From: Bacteroidales bacterium
Lineage (GTDB): Bacteria; Bacteroidota; Bacteroidia; Bacteroidales; UBA7960
Length of the DNA: 42,094 nt
Assembly: GCA_007129255.1 (NCBI GenBank)
Contig: SKVW01000028.1
Location: 1 to 42,094, forward strand
Direction: 5' to 3'
Part shown: positions 1 to 8,326 of the stretch, one piece after another
How the letters are laid out: each line of letters opens with the position of its first letter
Position numbering within the stretch: the stretch's first letter is position 1
Notes under the pieces: generated by a model
The model's database searches: none
The model's input: the letters and a program-made list of their open reading frames with translations, nothing else
What the model was told of the DNA's origin: nothing
Position numbers and translations under genes: made by a program

Positions 1-1
1 C

Positions 2-79
2 GGCATAAACCCCGGTGTTTATTTCCTTAAAATTGAAAACCGTGAGTTTTCTGCGACCCGAAAACTGATCATTCAATAA
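2..79 (+). CDS. 3' end of a T9SS cargo protein (type A C-terminal sorting domain)
   Basis: Only the last 25 codons of a gene cut by the window edge are present, ending at TAA 77-79. The tail reads GVYFLKIENREF and then RKLIIQ before the stop. This is the pattern of the end of the type A T9SS C-terminal sorting domain (a G-(V/I/M)-Y-F-(L/V)-K-I strand, then a basic residue and a hydrophobic K-L-(I/V)-I strand at the extreme C terminus). In that family the tail takes the protein across the outer membrane through the type IX system and is then cleaved. The cargo is unknown because the rest of the protein is outside the window. The other two frames in this stretch give no comparable match. A bidirectional terminator follows. 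Confidence 0.75.
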   Translation, partial: GINPGVYFLKIENREFSATRKLIIQ

Positions 80-98
80 AGATACTGTGGAACCAAAC

Positions 99-134
99 AA
101 AAAAAGGGCCTGTCTGCGGATAAGCCCTTTTTTT
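99..134. terminator. Bidirectional intrinsic terminator
   Basis: A run of A, then GGGC, a 14-base loop, GCCC and a run of seven T. The A/T-rich arms pair with each other, so the structure can terminate transcription from either side. It lies just after the T9SS cargo gene and before the promoter of the next gene. Confidence 0.8.
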
Positions 135-159
135 GTTATTTGGCAGGGTAAGCAATAGG

Positions 160-192
160 TTGTATATTTAAATACAGAAAGTTTTACTTTTG
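160..192 (+). promoter_or_regulatory. Bacteroidota-type promoter candidate
   Basis: TACTTTTG at 185-192 fits the -7 consensus TAnnTTTG. TTG at 160-162 is a possible -33 element with a 22-base spacer, slightly long. The start codon of the flavoprotein gene is at 217, which would give a leader of about 20 bases. Confidence 0.5.
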
Positions 193-216
193 TAAAAACA
201 CCAAAAAGAAATTGCC

Positions 217-678
217 ATGGCCAACAGAATGACCACCGACCCCAACGATATTCGCAAGATCATCGATAAGTGTGATGCATGTTTTATCGGCATGATCGAC
301 AAGGAAGGAAAACCCTATGTATTGCCATTTAATTTCGGATATGAAGCCGGCATCATTTATTTTCATTCCGACAAAAGCGGGCAAAAAATGGAAGTATTGG
401 AAAACAATCCCAATGTTTGCGTGGCATTCAGCACCGACCACAAGCTTTTTCACCGTCATGAACCGGTTGCCTGCAGTTATGGCATGCGATACCGCAGCGT
501 GCTTGCCTATGGAAAGGTGGAGTTTATAGAGGAATACGGAGAAAAAGAGAGGATACTGAATATTTTCATGAAAAAATATGCCGGGCGGGAGTTTTCATTC
601 AATGAGCCGGCGGTAAAAAATGTGGCCATATTCAGGCTGGTACCCGATAAGATCCACGCCAGGGAATCAGGCTACTGA
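217..678 (+). CDS. Pyridoxamine 5'-phosphate oxidase-like (NimA-related) flavoprotein
   Basis: 153 residues. This is a split-barrel FMN-binding protein of the Pyridox_ox_2 / 5-nitroimidazole-reductase-like group. Recognisable elements are the N-terminal C-x-G-M-I-D segment (about residues 23-30), the PYVLPFNFGY strand (34-43), the IYFHS strand (47-51) and the N-P-x-V-C-V stretch near 65-70. Length is typical for the family. Members bind FMN and reduce or bind small aromatic ligands, but the substrate of this one cannot be read from sequence. The first ATG is used, with a promoter candidate just upstream; a second in-frame ATG four codons later is possible. The gene ends inside the end of the convergent PAP2 gene, with a 12-base overlap. 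It appears monocistronic. Confidence 0.85.
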   Translation: MANRMTTDPNDIRKIIDKCDACFIGMIDKEGKPYVLPFNFGYEAGIIYFHSDKSGQKMEVLENNPNVCVAFSTDHKLFHRHEPVACSYGMRYRSVLAYGKVEFIEEYGEKERILNIFMKKYAGREFSFNEPAVKNVAIFRLVPDKIHARESGY

Positions 679-1266
679 TCCGGATTCACTTTTTTTCCTG
701 CGCTTTTCCAGCCATAGAACTGTTTTCCGGTATAACCATATTACCAGCAAACCAACCAGGATACCTAAGATGATTCCTCCTATTACATCTCCCGGATAAT
801 GTACTCCTAAGTATATGCGACTGTAGGATTTTGCCAGGGCCCATAAGATCAGGAAAGGAGTAAGAAACTTTAAACGGTCTGCCAAAAGAAATATCATAAA
901 AACGGCAAAAGCAAAGGAGTTGGCAGCATGCCCCGAAACAAATCCGAACAATCCCCCGCAACGGTTCCTCACGGTATGCACCAGACCCTCCAGATCAGGT
1001 TCATGACATGGGCGGAAACGCATGGTGATATCTTTCAAAAACCCGCTCCCCTGGTCACTCAAAGTGATCAGCAAGGCAATAAAAACCATGATCAGCAAAG
1101 CCTTCCATCTATAACGGTGTACAATAACCCCTAAAAGCACAAGATACAGGGGCACCCAGATTTCTTTTTGGCTGATATAAAACATCGCATCATCCAGCCA
1201 GCTGCGATGCAGTCCGTTAAGAAAAAGAAAAAGGGTTTTATCGAGCTCAAGAAGAAATTCCAGCAT
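667..1266 (-). CDS. PAP2-family membrane phosphatase
   Basis: 199 residues with about five or six membrane helices. The three phosphatase motifs of the type 2 phosphatidic acid phosphatase family are intact: K78-x6-R85-P86, S111-G112-H113, and S149-R150-x5-H156-x3-D160. His156 is the expected nucleophile and His113 the acid. In this family such proteins dephosphorylate lipid phosphates (phosphatidic acid, undecaprenyl pyrophosphate or lipid A phosphate) at the outer face of the inner membrane. Which substrate is used here is not visible. The gene lies 36 bases downstream of obgE on the same strand, so it probably ends the hpt-adk-obgE transcript. Its C-terminal end is basic and cytosolic-looking, rich in K and R. 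Confidence 0.88.
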   Translation of the reverse strand: MLEFLLELDKTLFLFLNGLHRSWLDDAMFYISQKEIWVPLYLVLLGVIVHRYRWKALLIMVFIALLITLSDQGSGFLKDITMRFRPCHEPDLEGLVHTVRNRCGGLFGFVSGHAANSFAFAVFMIFLLADRLKFLTPFLILWALAKSYSRIYLGVHYPGDVIGGIILGILVGLLVIWLYRKTVLWLEKRRKKSESGSVA

Positions 1267-1302
1267 TAAATCAGCAGGTTATAAATATTCAGAAAAATTT
1301 TT

Positions 1303-2289
1303 TTATTCATTCATCATCTTCCATAAAGCATCCTTTAATTCCATAATGCCAAAGTGGGTATGGGAGGAGATGAGTACATGGGGTATATCCGGTATTTTCT
1401 TTTTTAATTTTTCTCGTTCTGTTTCATCAATAAGGTCACATTTGGTAACGGCCAGTATTCTTTTTTTGTCAAGCAATTCCGGATTGTAAAGCCTGAGTTC
1501 ATTTAATAATATGCCATATTCCTGCTTTAGATCTTCCGTATCTGCCGGGATCATAAACAGCAGCACCGCATTTCGTTCGATATGCCGCAAAAACCGGTGT
1601 CCAAGGCCTTTCCCTTTGTGGGCCCCTTCAATAATTCCCGGGATATCAGCCATCACAAAGGATTTATCGTCCCGGTAGGCGACCATCCCAAGGTTGGGCA
1701 CCAGGGTGGTAAAGGGGTAATCGGCAATTTCGGGTTTGGCTGCAGAAACAACGGAAAGCAGGGTGGATTTTCCGGCATTGGGAAAGCCAACCAGGCCAAC
1801 ATCGGCAAGTACCTTTAGCTCCAGGATCACGCTTTTTTCCTGCCCTGGTTCGCCAGGCTGTGCGTATCGGGGAGTCTGGCGGGTACTGGTTTTGAAGTGG
1901 GTATTTCCCCTGCCGCCTTTTCCACCTGGCAGAAGCACAAAAGTTTGATCATGTTCGGTAATTTCGGTAATTACCCGGCCTGTAGCCGGATCTTTGGCAA
2001 CTGTGCCCAGGGGCACCTGCACAATAACGTCTTTTCCGGAAGCCCCGGATCTTTGCTGTTTTCCTCCGGATTCGCCATTTCCGGCAAACACATGGCGGGT
2101 GTACTTCAAATGGAGCAGGGTCCACAGCTGGCTGTTTCCTTTCAGGATCACATGTCCTCCCCTGCCTCCGTCGCCCCCGTCGGGGCCGCCTTTAGGAACA
2201 AATTTTTCACGCCGGAGATGGGCAGATCCTGCTCCTCCTTTGCCGGAACGGCAGAATATCTTTATATAATCTATAAAATTTGAAGTCAT
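1303..2289 (-). CDS. obgE: Obg/CgtA GTPase
   Basis: 328 residues. An N-terminal glycine-rich Obg fold (residues 1-160, including [13 protein letters not shown]) is followed by a GTPase domain with G1 GFPNAGKS (168-175), G3 DIPG (215-218) with the Obg-specific [12 protein letters not shown] continuation, and G4 TKCD (282-285; NKxD in many GTPases). The extra C-terminal OCT domain of some Gram-positive Obg proteins is absent, as expected in this phylum. Obg binds the 50S subunit and links ribosome assembly to GTP and ppGpp levels. The ATG at 2289 was chosen because MTSNFIDY is where the family begins and AGGGAAA lies directly upstream; an in-frame ATG-independent extension to 2322 has no family support. 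The gene lies 55 bases downstream of adk in the same direction. Confidence 0.96.
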   Translation of the reverse strand: MTSNFIDYIKIFCRSGKGGAGSAHLRREKFVPKGGPDGGDGGRGGHVILKGNSQLWTLLHLKYTRHVFAGNGESGGKQQRSGASGKDVIVQVPLGTVAKDPATGRVITEITEHDQTFVLLPGGKGGRGNTHFKTSTRQTPRYAQPGEPGQEKSVILELKVLADVGLVGFPNAGKSTLLSVVSAAKPEIADYPFTTLVPNLGMVAYRDDKSFVMADIPGIIEGAHKGKGLGHRFLRHIERNAVLLFMIPADTEDLKQEYGILLNELRLYNPELLDKKRILAVTKCDLIDETEREKLKKKIPDIPHVLISSHTHFGIMELKDALWKMMNE

Positions 2290-2344
2290 AATTTCCCTAT
2301 GTAAAAGGTCGGGGAAGTACATTCATAAAAAACACGAGAAAGGG

Positions 2345-2947
2345 TCATTTTATATCCGAAAGAATTTTCTTTTTTTCAAGATAGGTATCAATGGCATGCG
2401 ATATTTTGCTGAAAACTTCATCAACAGGGGCCATCCCGTTAATGGTGGCCAGTTTTCCCTGTTTAGTGTAAAAATTCAGCAAGGGCAGGGTTTGCTCCTT
2501 GTAAACCTCTATCCTTCTCCAGATAATTTCCTCGGCATCGTCACTCCTTCCGGAATCTTCTGACCTGCTCATCATTCTTTTGAACAACTCATTTTCTTCC
2601 ACCTCAACGGAAATGACCAGGTTAATGGGAATGTTCTGACGGTTGAGCATACGGTCGAGGGCTTCGGCCTGAACAATGGTACGGGGAAAGCCGTCAAAAA
2701 CAAAACCGGGCGAGTCCATATGTTCGGATGCCCGGCAATAGAATTCCCTCAGCACAATTTTATCGGGGACAAGCAGGCCCTTATCAATATACTCTTTAAC
2801 TTTTCTTCCCAGGGGGGTGTCTTTTTCAATTTCTTCCCTGAACAGGTCACCTGTGGAGAGATGGATCAGTTTATATTTTTCCACAATCTTTGCAGACTGG
2901 GTCCCCTTACCCGAACCGGGGGGGCCAAAAATGATAATATTTAGCAT
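2345..2947 (-). CDS. adk: Adenylate kinase, short-LID form
   Basis: 200 residues. It catalyses ATP + AMP to 2 ADP in the cytosol. The P-loop GPPGSGKG is at residues 8-15, the AMP-binding region includes STGDLFR near 31-37, and DGFPRT is near 83-88. The LID is the short type (a few residues around GRSDD), without the zinc-finger LID of many Gram-positive enzymes. Length is slightly above the usual 190 because of a C-terminal lysine-containing tail. The gene sits between hpt and obgE with gaps of 44 and 55 bases, consistent with one purine-salvage and GTPase transcript. Nothing unusual is seen in the catalytic residues. Confidence 0.96.
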   Translation of the reverse strand: MLNIIIFGPPGSGKGTQSAKIVEKYKLIHLSTGDLFREEIEKDTPLGRKVKEYIDKGLLVPDKIVLREFYCRASEHMDSPGFVFDGFPRTIVQAEALDRMLNRQNIPINLVISVEVEENELFKRMMSRSEDSGRSDDAEEIIWRRIEVYKEQTLPLLNFYTKQGKLATINGMAPVDEVFSKISHAIDTYLEKKKILSDIK

Positions 2948-2991
2948 AACGTGTTGGTTTATCCCCTATGCAAGGAAATTAGTTTATCAGA

Positions 2992-3531
2992 TTAATCATC
3001 AACAATTTTGTAAATATCTTTTGTATTCCTGCCCAGGCTATTGTAGTCCAGTCCAAACCCAAGAATAAAATCATTTGGAATTTCCAGTCCTACATAATCG
3101 ACTTGAATATCGGTTGTCACCGCATCAGGTTTGATGAGCATCGTTGCCACCTTAACCTGGCGCGGTTGATAGTTTTCCAGTTCTTCCACCAGGTGTTTGA
3201 TAGTAATTCCGCTGTCAATAATATCCTCTAGAATGATCACATCCCGGTTCTTTATGTCTTCATTAAGCTTAAAAAGGGTCTGAACAATTCCGGTGGTTTG
3301 GGTACCGGCATAGGAGGACACATGAATAAAGCTTATTTCAGCGGCACTCCCGTAGTTTTTAAACAGTTCGGAGGCAAACATAAAAGATCCCTTCAGCACA
3401 CACAGAAAAACAGGGACCGAATCTGCAAAGTCCCGATGGATGTCTTCGGCCATTTGTTTTATTGCGTTTTCGATCCGCTCGTAAACTATAAATTTCTCAA
3501 AGGTCTTATCATGAATTTTAATCCGTTCCAT
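2992..3531 (-). CDS. hpt: Hypoxanthine phosphoribosyltransferase
   Basis: 179 residues from the chosen start. The enzyme salvages hypoxanthine or guanine to IMP or GMP using PRPP. The PRPP-binding motif VIILEDIIDSGIT is at 98-110, preceded by the flexible-loop region with SSYAGT (72-77) and followed by the base-binding segment VDYVGLEIPNDFILGFGLDY. The frame is open 18 codons further upstream, but the family starts near MERIKIHD and the shorter protein has the standard length. First gene of the minus-strand run hpt-adk-obgE-PAP2. A possible -7 element TATTTTTG (reverse strand, 3572-3579) with TTTG at 3603-3606 gives a spacer of 23, longer than ideal. Confidence 0.95.
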   Translation of the reverse strand: MERIKIHDKTFEKFIVYERIENAIKQMAEDIHRDFADSVPVFLCVLKGSFMFASELFKNYGSAAEISFIHVSSYAGTQTTGIVQTLFKLNEDIKNRDVIILEDIIDSGITIKHLVEELENYQPRQVKVATMLIKPDAVTTDIQVDYVGLEIPNDFILGFGLDYNSLGRNTKDIYKIVDD

Positions 3532-3802
3532 ATTAAAGTCAGGTTTCAGGGCAGTGAGGCCATAGGAATTACAAAAATATACCAACGCCTTGGCTAAAAC
3601 ATCAAATAATTGTGAAAAATATTAACAAATTGTGAAATAATAAAATATTTAACCATCTTTTTCTCATTTTCAGCATATTTATGTCTGTTTTTCGGTTTTA
3701 TCTCATTGGGCATATGGTTTTTTGTAATTTAGCCGCACAAAAAAAGTCTTATCCCCACTTTGCCAAAATATACGGAATCCTGATGGTTTCTATTTGCCTG
3801 AC

Positions 3803-4303
3803 ATGAGAAAGATCGGATTGTTATCAGACACCCATGGATACTTTCACCCCGAAATTCCGCGGATTTTTAAAGACTGCGATGAAATATGGCATGCGGGAGA
3901 TTTCGGGAGCGAGGAAGTGGCTGCACAACTCAGGGAAGCAAAACCCCTGAGGGGGGTGTATGGGAATATTGACGCCCAGGACATCCGCCTGCAATATCCT
4001 GAATTCCTGCGGTTCCAATGCAAAGGGGTGGACGTGCTCATGACCCACATCGGGGGTTACCCGGGAAAGTATCCCTCGCACATTCTTGACATATTCAGGG
4101 TAAAACCACCGGATCTTTTCATCTGCGGTCATTCCCATATTTTAAAGGTAATGTCCGACAAGCGGTTCAAGCTATTGCACATTAACCCGGGAGCAGCCGG
4201 GTTAAGCGGGTTTCACAAGGTTATCACAATGCTTCGGTTTTCCATCACCGGCCCGGAAATAAAGGATTTAGAAGTGGTGGAGTTTGAAAAACCCAGGAGT
4301 TAA
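3803..4303 (+). CDS. YfcE/MJ0936-type metallophosphoesterase
   Basis: 166 residues. The calcineurin-like metal site is complete: D9-x-H11, G32-D33, G54-N55, H82 and G109-H110-x-H112. This small single-domain type includes YfcE and MJ0936, which are phosphodiesterases on model substrates; the natural substrate is unknown. The ATG at 3803 places MRKIGLLSDTHG at the N terminus as in the family; an in-frame TTG three codons earlier (3794) is less likely. The region before the gene (3532-3802) is A/T-rich; TAATTTAG near 3727-3734 is a weak -7 look-alike. The gene converges with the thioesterase gene and the two stop codons overlap in a shared TTAA at 4300-4303. Confidence 0.9.
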   Translation: MRKIGLLSDTHGYFHPEIPRIFKDCDEIWHAGDFGSEEVAAQLREAKPLRGVYGNIDAQDIRLQYPEFLRFQCKGVDVLMTHIGGYPGKYPSHILDIFRVKPPDLFICGHSHILKVMSDKRFKLLHINPGAAGLSGFHKVITMLRFSITGPEIKDLEVVEFEKPRS

Positions 4304-5055
4304 GCCTCCGGGTTTTCCCAGTAGCAGGCCATCCTGCACTTTTCATGGTCACCGGACCCGGTGATCTTATGCAGGGTCAGGTATCCGTTTTGATCCGGAT
4401 CAATTTGCACCTGGGATTTCACATCATCAGTAAATTTGGTCTCCTTTTTAAATTCTACCTGTAGGCGCTTTAAGCCATATTGCAGGTAAAGTTCTTCGGG
4501 CAGGGGTTCAAAAGCCCATTCTGCATAGCAGGCATTGTTTACATGTTTGTTAATGTCAATATCGGCATATCTTACAGAAAAAGTTTTGGATGCATCCGGC
4601 CTGATTAGCGGGGGCACGGCTGCCATATCCTGTTTTTTTTCGGGGCTGTTAAAATGGCCATAGGCTTTTTTAACCTCATCACTTACCCGCAGGGGTCGCC
4701 TGCCCGAGGTACTGATAAACAGCCAGGAAGAATTTGCCCAAATCAATTCTTCATCCCGGGAATCCAATACCTGAAAATTCCTGAAGCCCATAAAACCATA
4801 AACCGAAACCGGTTGGGTGATGATCCTGAGGATTTCATTAAACCGGGGGAATCTTTTAAAATGTATATCCAGTTTGTGAAGCACCCAGATCACCCCGTTT
4901 TTTTTGTAAAAATCCAACCCAACCCCCAATGATTCGCTTTGTAAAAGGGAAATTTCCTCGAAATAATTAAGCAGGAACCTAACCCTGAGGTTTTGCTTTC
5001 TGTCGGTTTCGTAATAATGAACCTTATATTCTCTTTCAAAAAGTTTTTCTCCCAT
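4300..5055 (-). CDS. Acyl-ACP thioesterase (FatA/FatB-like double hotdog)
   Basis: 251 residues forming two hotdog folds in tandem (about 1-135 and 155-250). The N-terminal Y-x-V-x-Y-Y-E-T-D segment and the second-hotdog signature D-I-D-I-N-K-H-V-N-N, followed by YAEW, match the acyl-ACP thioesterase family, whose catalytic Asp/Asn/His set lies in that second motif. The enzyme releases free fatty acids from acyl-carrier protein, which ends chain elongation and sets the fatty-acid pool. Length is typical of bacterial members. It stands alone on the minus strand, 132 bases from the M28 peptidase gene with a terminator between them, and overlaps the convergent phosphoesterase gene by 4 bases. 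Confidence 0.9.
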   Translation of the reverse strand: MGEKLFEREYKVHYYETDRKQNLRVRFLLNYFEEISLLQSESLGVGLDFYKKNGVIWVLHKLDIHFKRFPRFNEILRIITQPVSVYGFMGFRNFQVLDSRDEELIWANSSWLFISTSGRRPLRVSDEVKKAYGHFNSPEKKQDMAAVPPLIRPDASKTFSVRYADIDINKHVNNACYAEWAFEPLPEELYLQYGLKRLQVEFKKETKFTDDVKSQVQIDPDQNGYLTLHKITGSGDHEKCRMACYWENPEA

Positions 5056-5142
5056 AAAGGTTGTTTAAAAAAACAGGGCCTGAATGCAGGAATGCAGACA
5101 GACCCGGTAAATATAATTAAAAAACACGAAGTTTGGCATTTC

Positions 5143-5179
5143 GGGAAAAATTAAGCCCGGGTTTTGACAGAACGGGCTT
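5143..5179 (-). terminator. Intrinsic terminator after the M28 peptidase gene
   Basis: Read on the minus strand, AAGCCCG (5179-5173) pairs with CGGGCTT (5159-5153) across a loop of about 13 bases and is followed by AATTTTT. It lies 9 bases beyond the peptidase stop codon. Confidence 0.75.
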
Positions 5180-5187
5180 TTCCCTGG

Positions 5188-6864
5188 CTAATACTCTCTC
5201 AAGTGGGCACTGGCCTCACGAAGCTCTTTAAATTCGGTGCCTTCGTACCATTGGGGAAAATCGTCGGTATTGGCCAAGTCCATGCCGATATAATAAAACA
5301 GCCATAGATCCTGGTGAATGCCATCATACCTCCAGAGGTCGTGCACCACATCCGACGGATCATGATAACGTCCGTCAAGATCTTCCTGCACCATCTTGGA
5401 ATACTCTTCATCTTCTCCGATATAATCTGTGCCGGCATTGGCATAGATCATGGGCACACCCTGCCGCACAAAATTGAAATGATCGGAGCGATAGTAGTAA
5501 CCTTTTTCGGGCGACCCTTCAGGAACCAACTCCCTGTCCTGCCTGAAGGCATGCCGGCGAAGGTATTCGTCCATTTCAGAATTGCCATAACCTATTACGG
5601 TCACATCATGGGTGGCACCATACACATTCAGTGCGTCCATATTGATCCCGCCCACGGTGGTTTCCAGGGGAAAGATAGGGTTTTCGGTATAATACCGTGA
5701 TCCGAGCAACCCGGATTCTTCGGCCGTAACGGCCATGAAAACAACGGACCGCCTTGGGGCTTGATCCAGGGTGGCGAAGCGTTCGGCCAGGGCAATCAAT
5801 CCCCCGGTTCCGGTGGCATTATCCACAGCTCCATTGTATATTTTGACTCCTTCTTCCGTTTCTTCTTTACCCAGATGGTCCCAATGGGCCATATATACGA
5901 TGCTTTCCTCAGGGGCCTCAGTGCCTTCGATATAACCAACCACATTGTAAGATTCAGAATGCCGGATGCTGTTTTCAAAACTCACGGAAGCCGTAAGATC
6001 CAGGGAGCGTGGAGAAAAGTCAGGGCTCACCGCTTCTTCCATGGCTTCTTGCAGGGTCCATCCTGCTGCTTCAAATATTTTTTCAGCAACATGCTCCTGC
6101 ACCCAGCCTTCCACTTCCAGCAATGGTTCTCCATTGTTTTCGCCAAGGTGATACTGGGCCCCGGACCAGGAGTTTCTGACCACATCCCACCCATAGCCTG
6201 CCGGGGCAGTTTGGTGAACTATTATGGCTCCTGAAGCCCCTCTTCTGGCGGCTTCTTCGAACTTATAGGTCCAGCGACCGTAATAGGTCATGGCCCGTCC
6301 TGTAAAAAGTTCGTCCTGCTGCAATACAAACCCCGGATCATTGACCAGGATCACCACGGTTTTGCCTTCCAGATCAATGGCCTGGTAGTCATCCCAATCG
6401 TATTCGGGAGCCACCACCCCATATCCGACAAAAACCAACTCGCTGTCCTGAAGGTTCATTTCTTCCACTTCACGGCTGGTATTCACAATCATATCGTCCA
6501 GGTAGCTGAACGACAGGGAGTTATTTTCACCCGTGATCATCAGTTCCGAAAAGTTTCTTCCGGTAATTTCCATTAAAGGCACGGCCTGGCGGTAACTGTC
6601 TCCCACCGCAGGTTTTAACCCAATTTTGGCAAACTGGTTTTCAATATATTCAACCGTTTTTCTGCCACCAGGAGTAGCCGGGGCACGGCCTTCAAATTCA
6701 TCGGAGGCAAGGGTTTCAATATGTTCCTTTACATTTTCGCTGAAAACCGGTATATCTGCCTCATCGGGCTGAGAGCATCCCGTTGTCATGGATCCTAAGA
6801 ACAAAATCAATGCAGAAAGGAGCAAAAAACGGGAGAAATTTATTGATTTATAAAACATAACCAT
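5188..6864 (-). CDS. M28-family zinc peptidase lipoprotein with PA domain
   Basis: About 558 residues from the ATG at 6864; a second ATG at 6858 is equally possible, and the frame is open to 6891. A signal peptide ends in the lipobox GSMTTGC, so the protein is probably an envelope lipoprotein. The middle (roughly 140-290) resembles the protease-associated domain often inserted in M28 enzymes. The peptidase site is complete, numbered from 6891: H336-x-D338, D357 in NGAVDNATG, E391-E392 in TAEES, D419 in NMDAL, and H471 in RSDHFNF. These are the two-zinc ligands and the catalytic Glu of the aminopeptidase family. The likely role is extracytoplasmic peptide degradation for nutrition; the substrate is not predictable. 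Followed by a clear terminator. Confidence 0.93.
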   Translation of the reverse strand: MVMFYKSINFSRFLLLSALILFLGSMTTGCSQPDEADIPVFSENVKEHIETLASDEFEGRAPATPGGRKTVEYIENQFAKIGLKPAVGDSYRQAVPLMEITGRNFSELMITGENNSLSFSYLDDMIVNTSREVEEMNLQDSELVFVGYGVVAPEYDWDDYQAIDLEGKTVVILVNDPGFVLQQDELFTGRAMTYYGRWTYKFEEAARRGASGAIIVHQTAPAGYGWDVVRNSWSGAQYHLGENNGEPLLEVEGWVQEHVAEKIFEAAGWTLQEAMEEAVSPDFSPRSLDLTASVSFENSIRHSESYNVVGYIEGTEAPEESIVYMAHWDHLGKEETEEGVKIYNGAVDNATGTGGLIALAERFATLDQAPRRSVVFMAVTAEESGLLGSRYYTENPIFPLETTVGGINMDALNVYGATHDVTVIGYGNSEMDEYLRRHAFRQDRELVPEGSPEKGYYYRSDHFNFVRQGVPMIYANAGTDYIGEDEEYSKMVQEDLDGRYHDPSDVVHDLWRYDGIHQDLWLFYYIGMDLANTDDFPQWYEGTEFKELREASAHLREY

Positions 6865-6998
6865 AAACTTTAAAAAAAATAAAAAGTGCATAAAAAAAGC
6901 TTAAACCCATGGGTTTGGAATTATTAAAACCCATAGCAAATCGGATACAATAATATAATTAAATTAACAAAACCGGATGGCCTTTGTTTTAAAAAACG

Positions 6999-8306
6999 TT
7001 AAATTGACGAATAGGGATCGGTTTCAAGCCTGCCAAAAAGTTCAAAAGGTCCGGCATCATGAATCAGCACTTCATAAAATTCCCCGACATGAACTTCCCG
7101 GGATTTTTCAATCAGTACTTCATTGTCTACCTCTGGTGAGTCAAACTGCGTGCGGCCAACAATATACTGCGCTTCTTCCCGGTCAATGATCACCTTAAAA
7201 CGTTCCCCGATTCTATCCTGGTTGATTTCAAGGGAAATTTGTTCCTGTAGCTCCATCAGTTGGTCTGCCCGTCTTTGTTTTTCTTCCAATGGTATCGTAT
7301 CTTTCAAAGAATAAGCACCGGTGCCCTCTTCCGGAGAATAGGTGAATACGCCAAGCCGTTCGAAGCGGTACTGGCGCACAAACTCCATCAGTTCTTTGAA
7401 TTCGGTTGGGGTTTCGCCGGGATAACCCACCATTAAGGTGGTACGCAGGGCAACCCCGGGGATCTGTTCACGAAATTTATCCAGAAGCTCAAGGGTTTCT
7501 TTTTTGTTGTGTCCGCGCCGCATGGACCTGAGGATCTTGTCAGAAATATGCTGGATAGGAATATCCAGGTAGCGGCAGATTTTTGGGTTTTCAGCCATGA
7601 TACCGATCACCTCCTGTGGGAAGTTTTTCGGGTAAGCATAATGCAGTCTTATCCATTCAATTCCCTCAATTTCAGAAAGGGCATTCAGCAAGGATCCCAG
7701 CAGGGGTTTTCGTTCAAGATCGATTCCGTAATAACTCAGATCCTGTGCCACCAGCAATAACTCTCTAACTCCCTTTTTTGCAAGCTGTGTGGCTTCTTCC
7801 ACCAGGGCATCAACAGGCACTGAGCGAAATTTTCCCCTGATCAAAGGGATGGCGCAAAACGAGCAGGTGCGGTCGCAGCCTTCAGCAATCTTCAGGTAGG
7901 CATAGTGTCCGGGTGTGGTGATCATCCGGTCAGGCAAACCGGGCTGGTACCTTTGATTGAGGTATGCAAAAAGCTCATGGGGTTCCTCAACGCCAAACCA
8001 TGCCCCCGCCTCGGGAATTTCTTTGATCAGTTCCTCTTTATACCTTTGCGATAGGCATCCGGTAACCAGCAGCTCCTCAATTTGGCCTTGCTTTTTGGCA
8101 GCGGCATATTGCAGTATGGTGTCAATACTTTCTTCTTTGGCGTCATTGATAAAACCGCAGGTATTGATAATGACGATATCGGCTGCTCCATCAGCATCAT
8201 GGGAAAGCACGAAACGGTCCGGGGAGAGTTGTCCCAGGATTTTTTCCGAATCCACCAGGTTTTTGGAGCAACCCAGGGTAATGATATTGATTGATTTTTT
8301 TTTCAC
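6999..8306 (-). CDS. rimO: Ribosomal protein S12 methylthiotransferase RimO
   Basis: 435 residues. The N-terminal MTTase domain carries the auxiliary cluster cysteines C13 (TLGCSKNLVDSE), C50 (NTCGF) and C84 (TGCLSQRY). The radical SAM domain has C144-x3-C148-x2-C151 in EGCDRTCSFCAIP, followed by IRGKFRS, the RimO form rather than the MiaB form. A TRAM domain fills about 370-435. RimO adds a methylthio group to Asp of ribosomal protein S12. It starts 20 bases after the ftsY stop, and the ftsY-rimO order is common in this phylum. A 14-base perfect palindrome at 6903-6916 lies downstream but has no loop, so it is not counted as a terminator. Confidence 0.96.
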   Translation of the reverse strand: MKKKSINIITLGCSKNLVDSEKILGQLSPDRFVLSHDADGAADIVIINTCGFINDAKEESIDTILQYAAAKKQGQIEELLVTGCLSQRYKEELIKEIPEAGAWFGVEEPHELFAYLNQRYQPGLPDRMITTPGHYAYLKIAEGCDRTCSFCAIPLIRGKFRSVPVDALVEEATQLAKKGVRELLLVAQDLSYYGIDLERKPLLGSLLNALSEIEGIEWIRLHYAYPKNFPQEVIGIMAENPKICRYLDIPIQHISDKILRSMRRGHNKKETLELLDKFREQIPGVALRTTLMVGYPGETPTEFKELMEFVRQYRFERLGVFTYSPEEGTGAYSLKDTIPLEEKQRRADQLMELQEQISLEINQDRIGERFKVIIDREEAQYIVGRTQFDSPEVDNEVLIEKSREVHVGEFYEVLIHDAGPFELFGRLETDPYSSI

Positions 8307-8326
8307 AGGATTAAAAAGGAAAGGAA

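Noticed and set aside
6903-6916. 14-base perfect palindrome as rimO terminator
   Set aside because: It has no room for a loop. It could bind a protein dimer, but nothing supports that.
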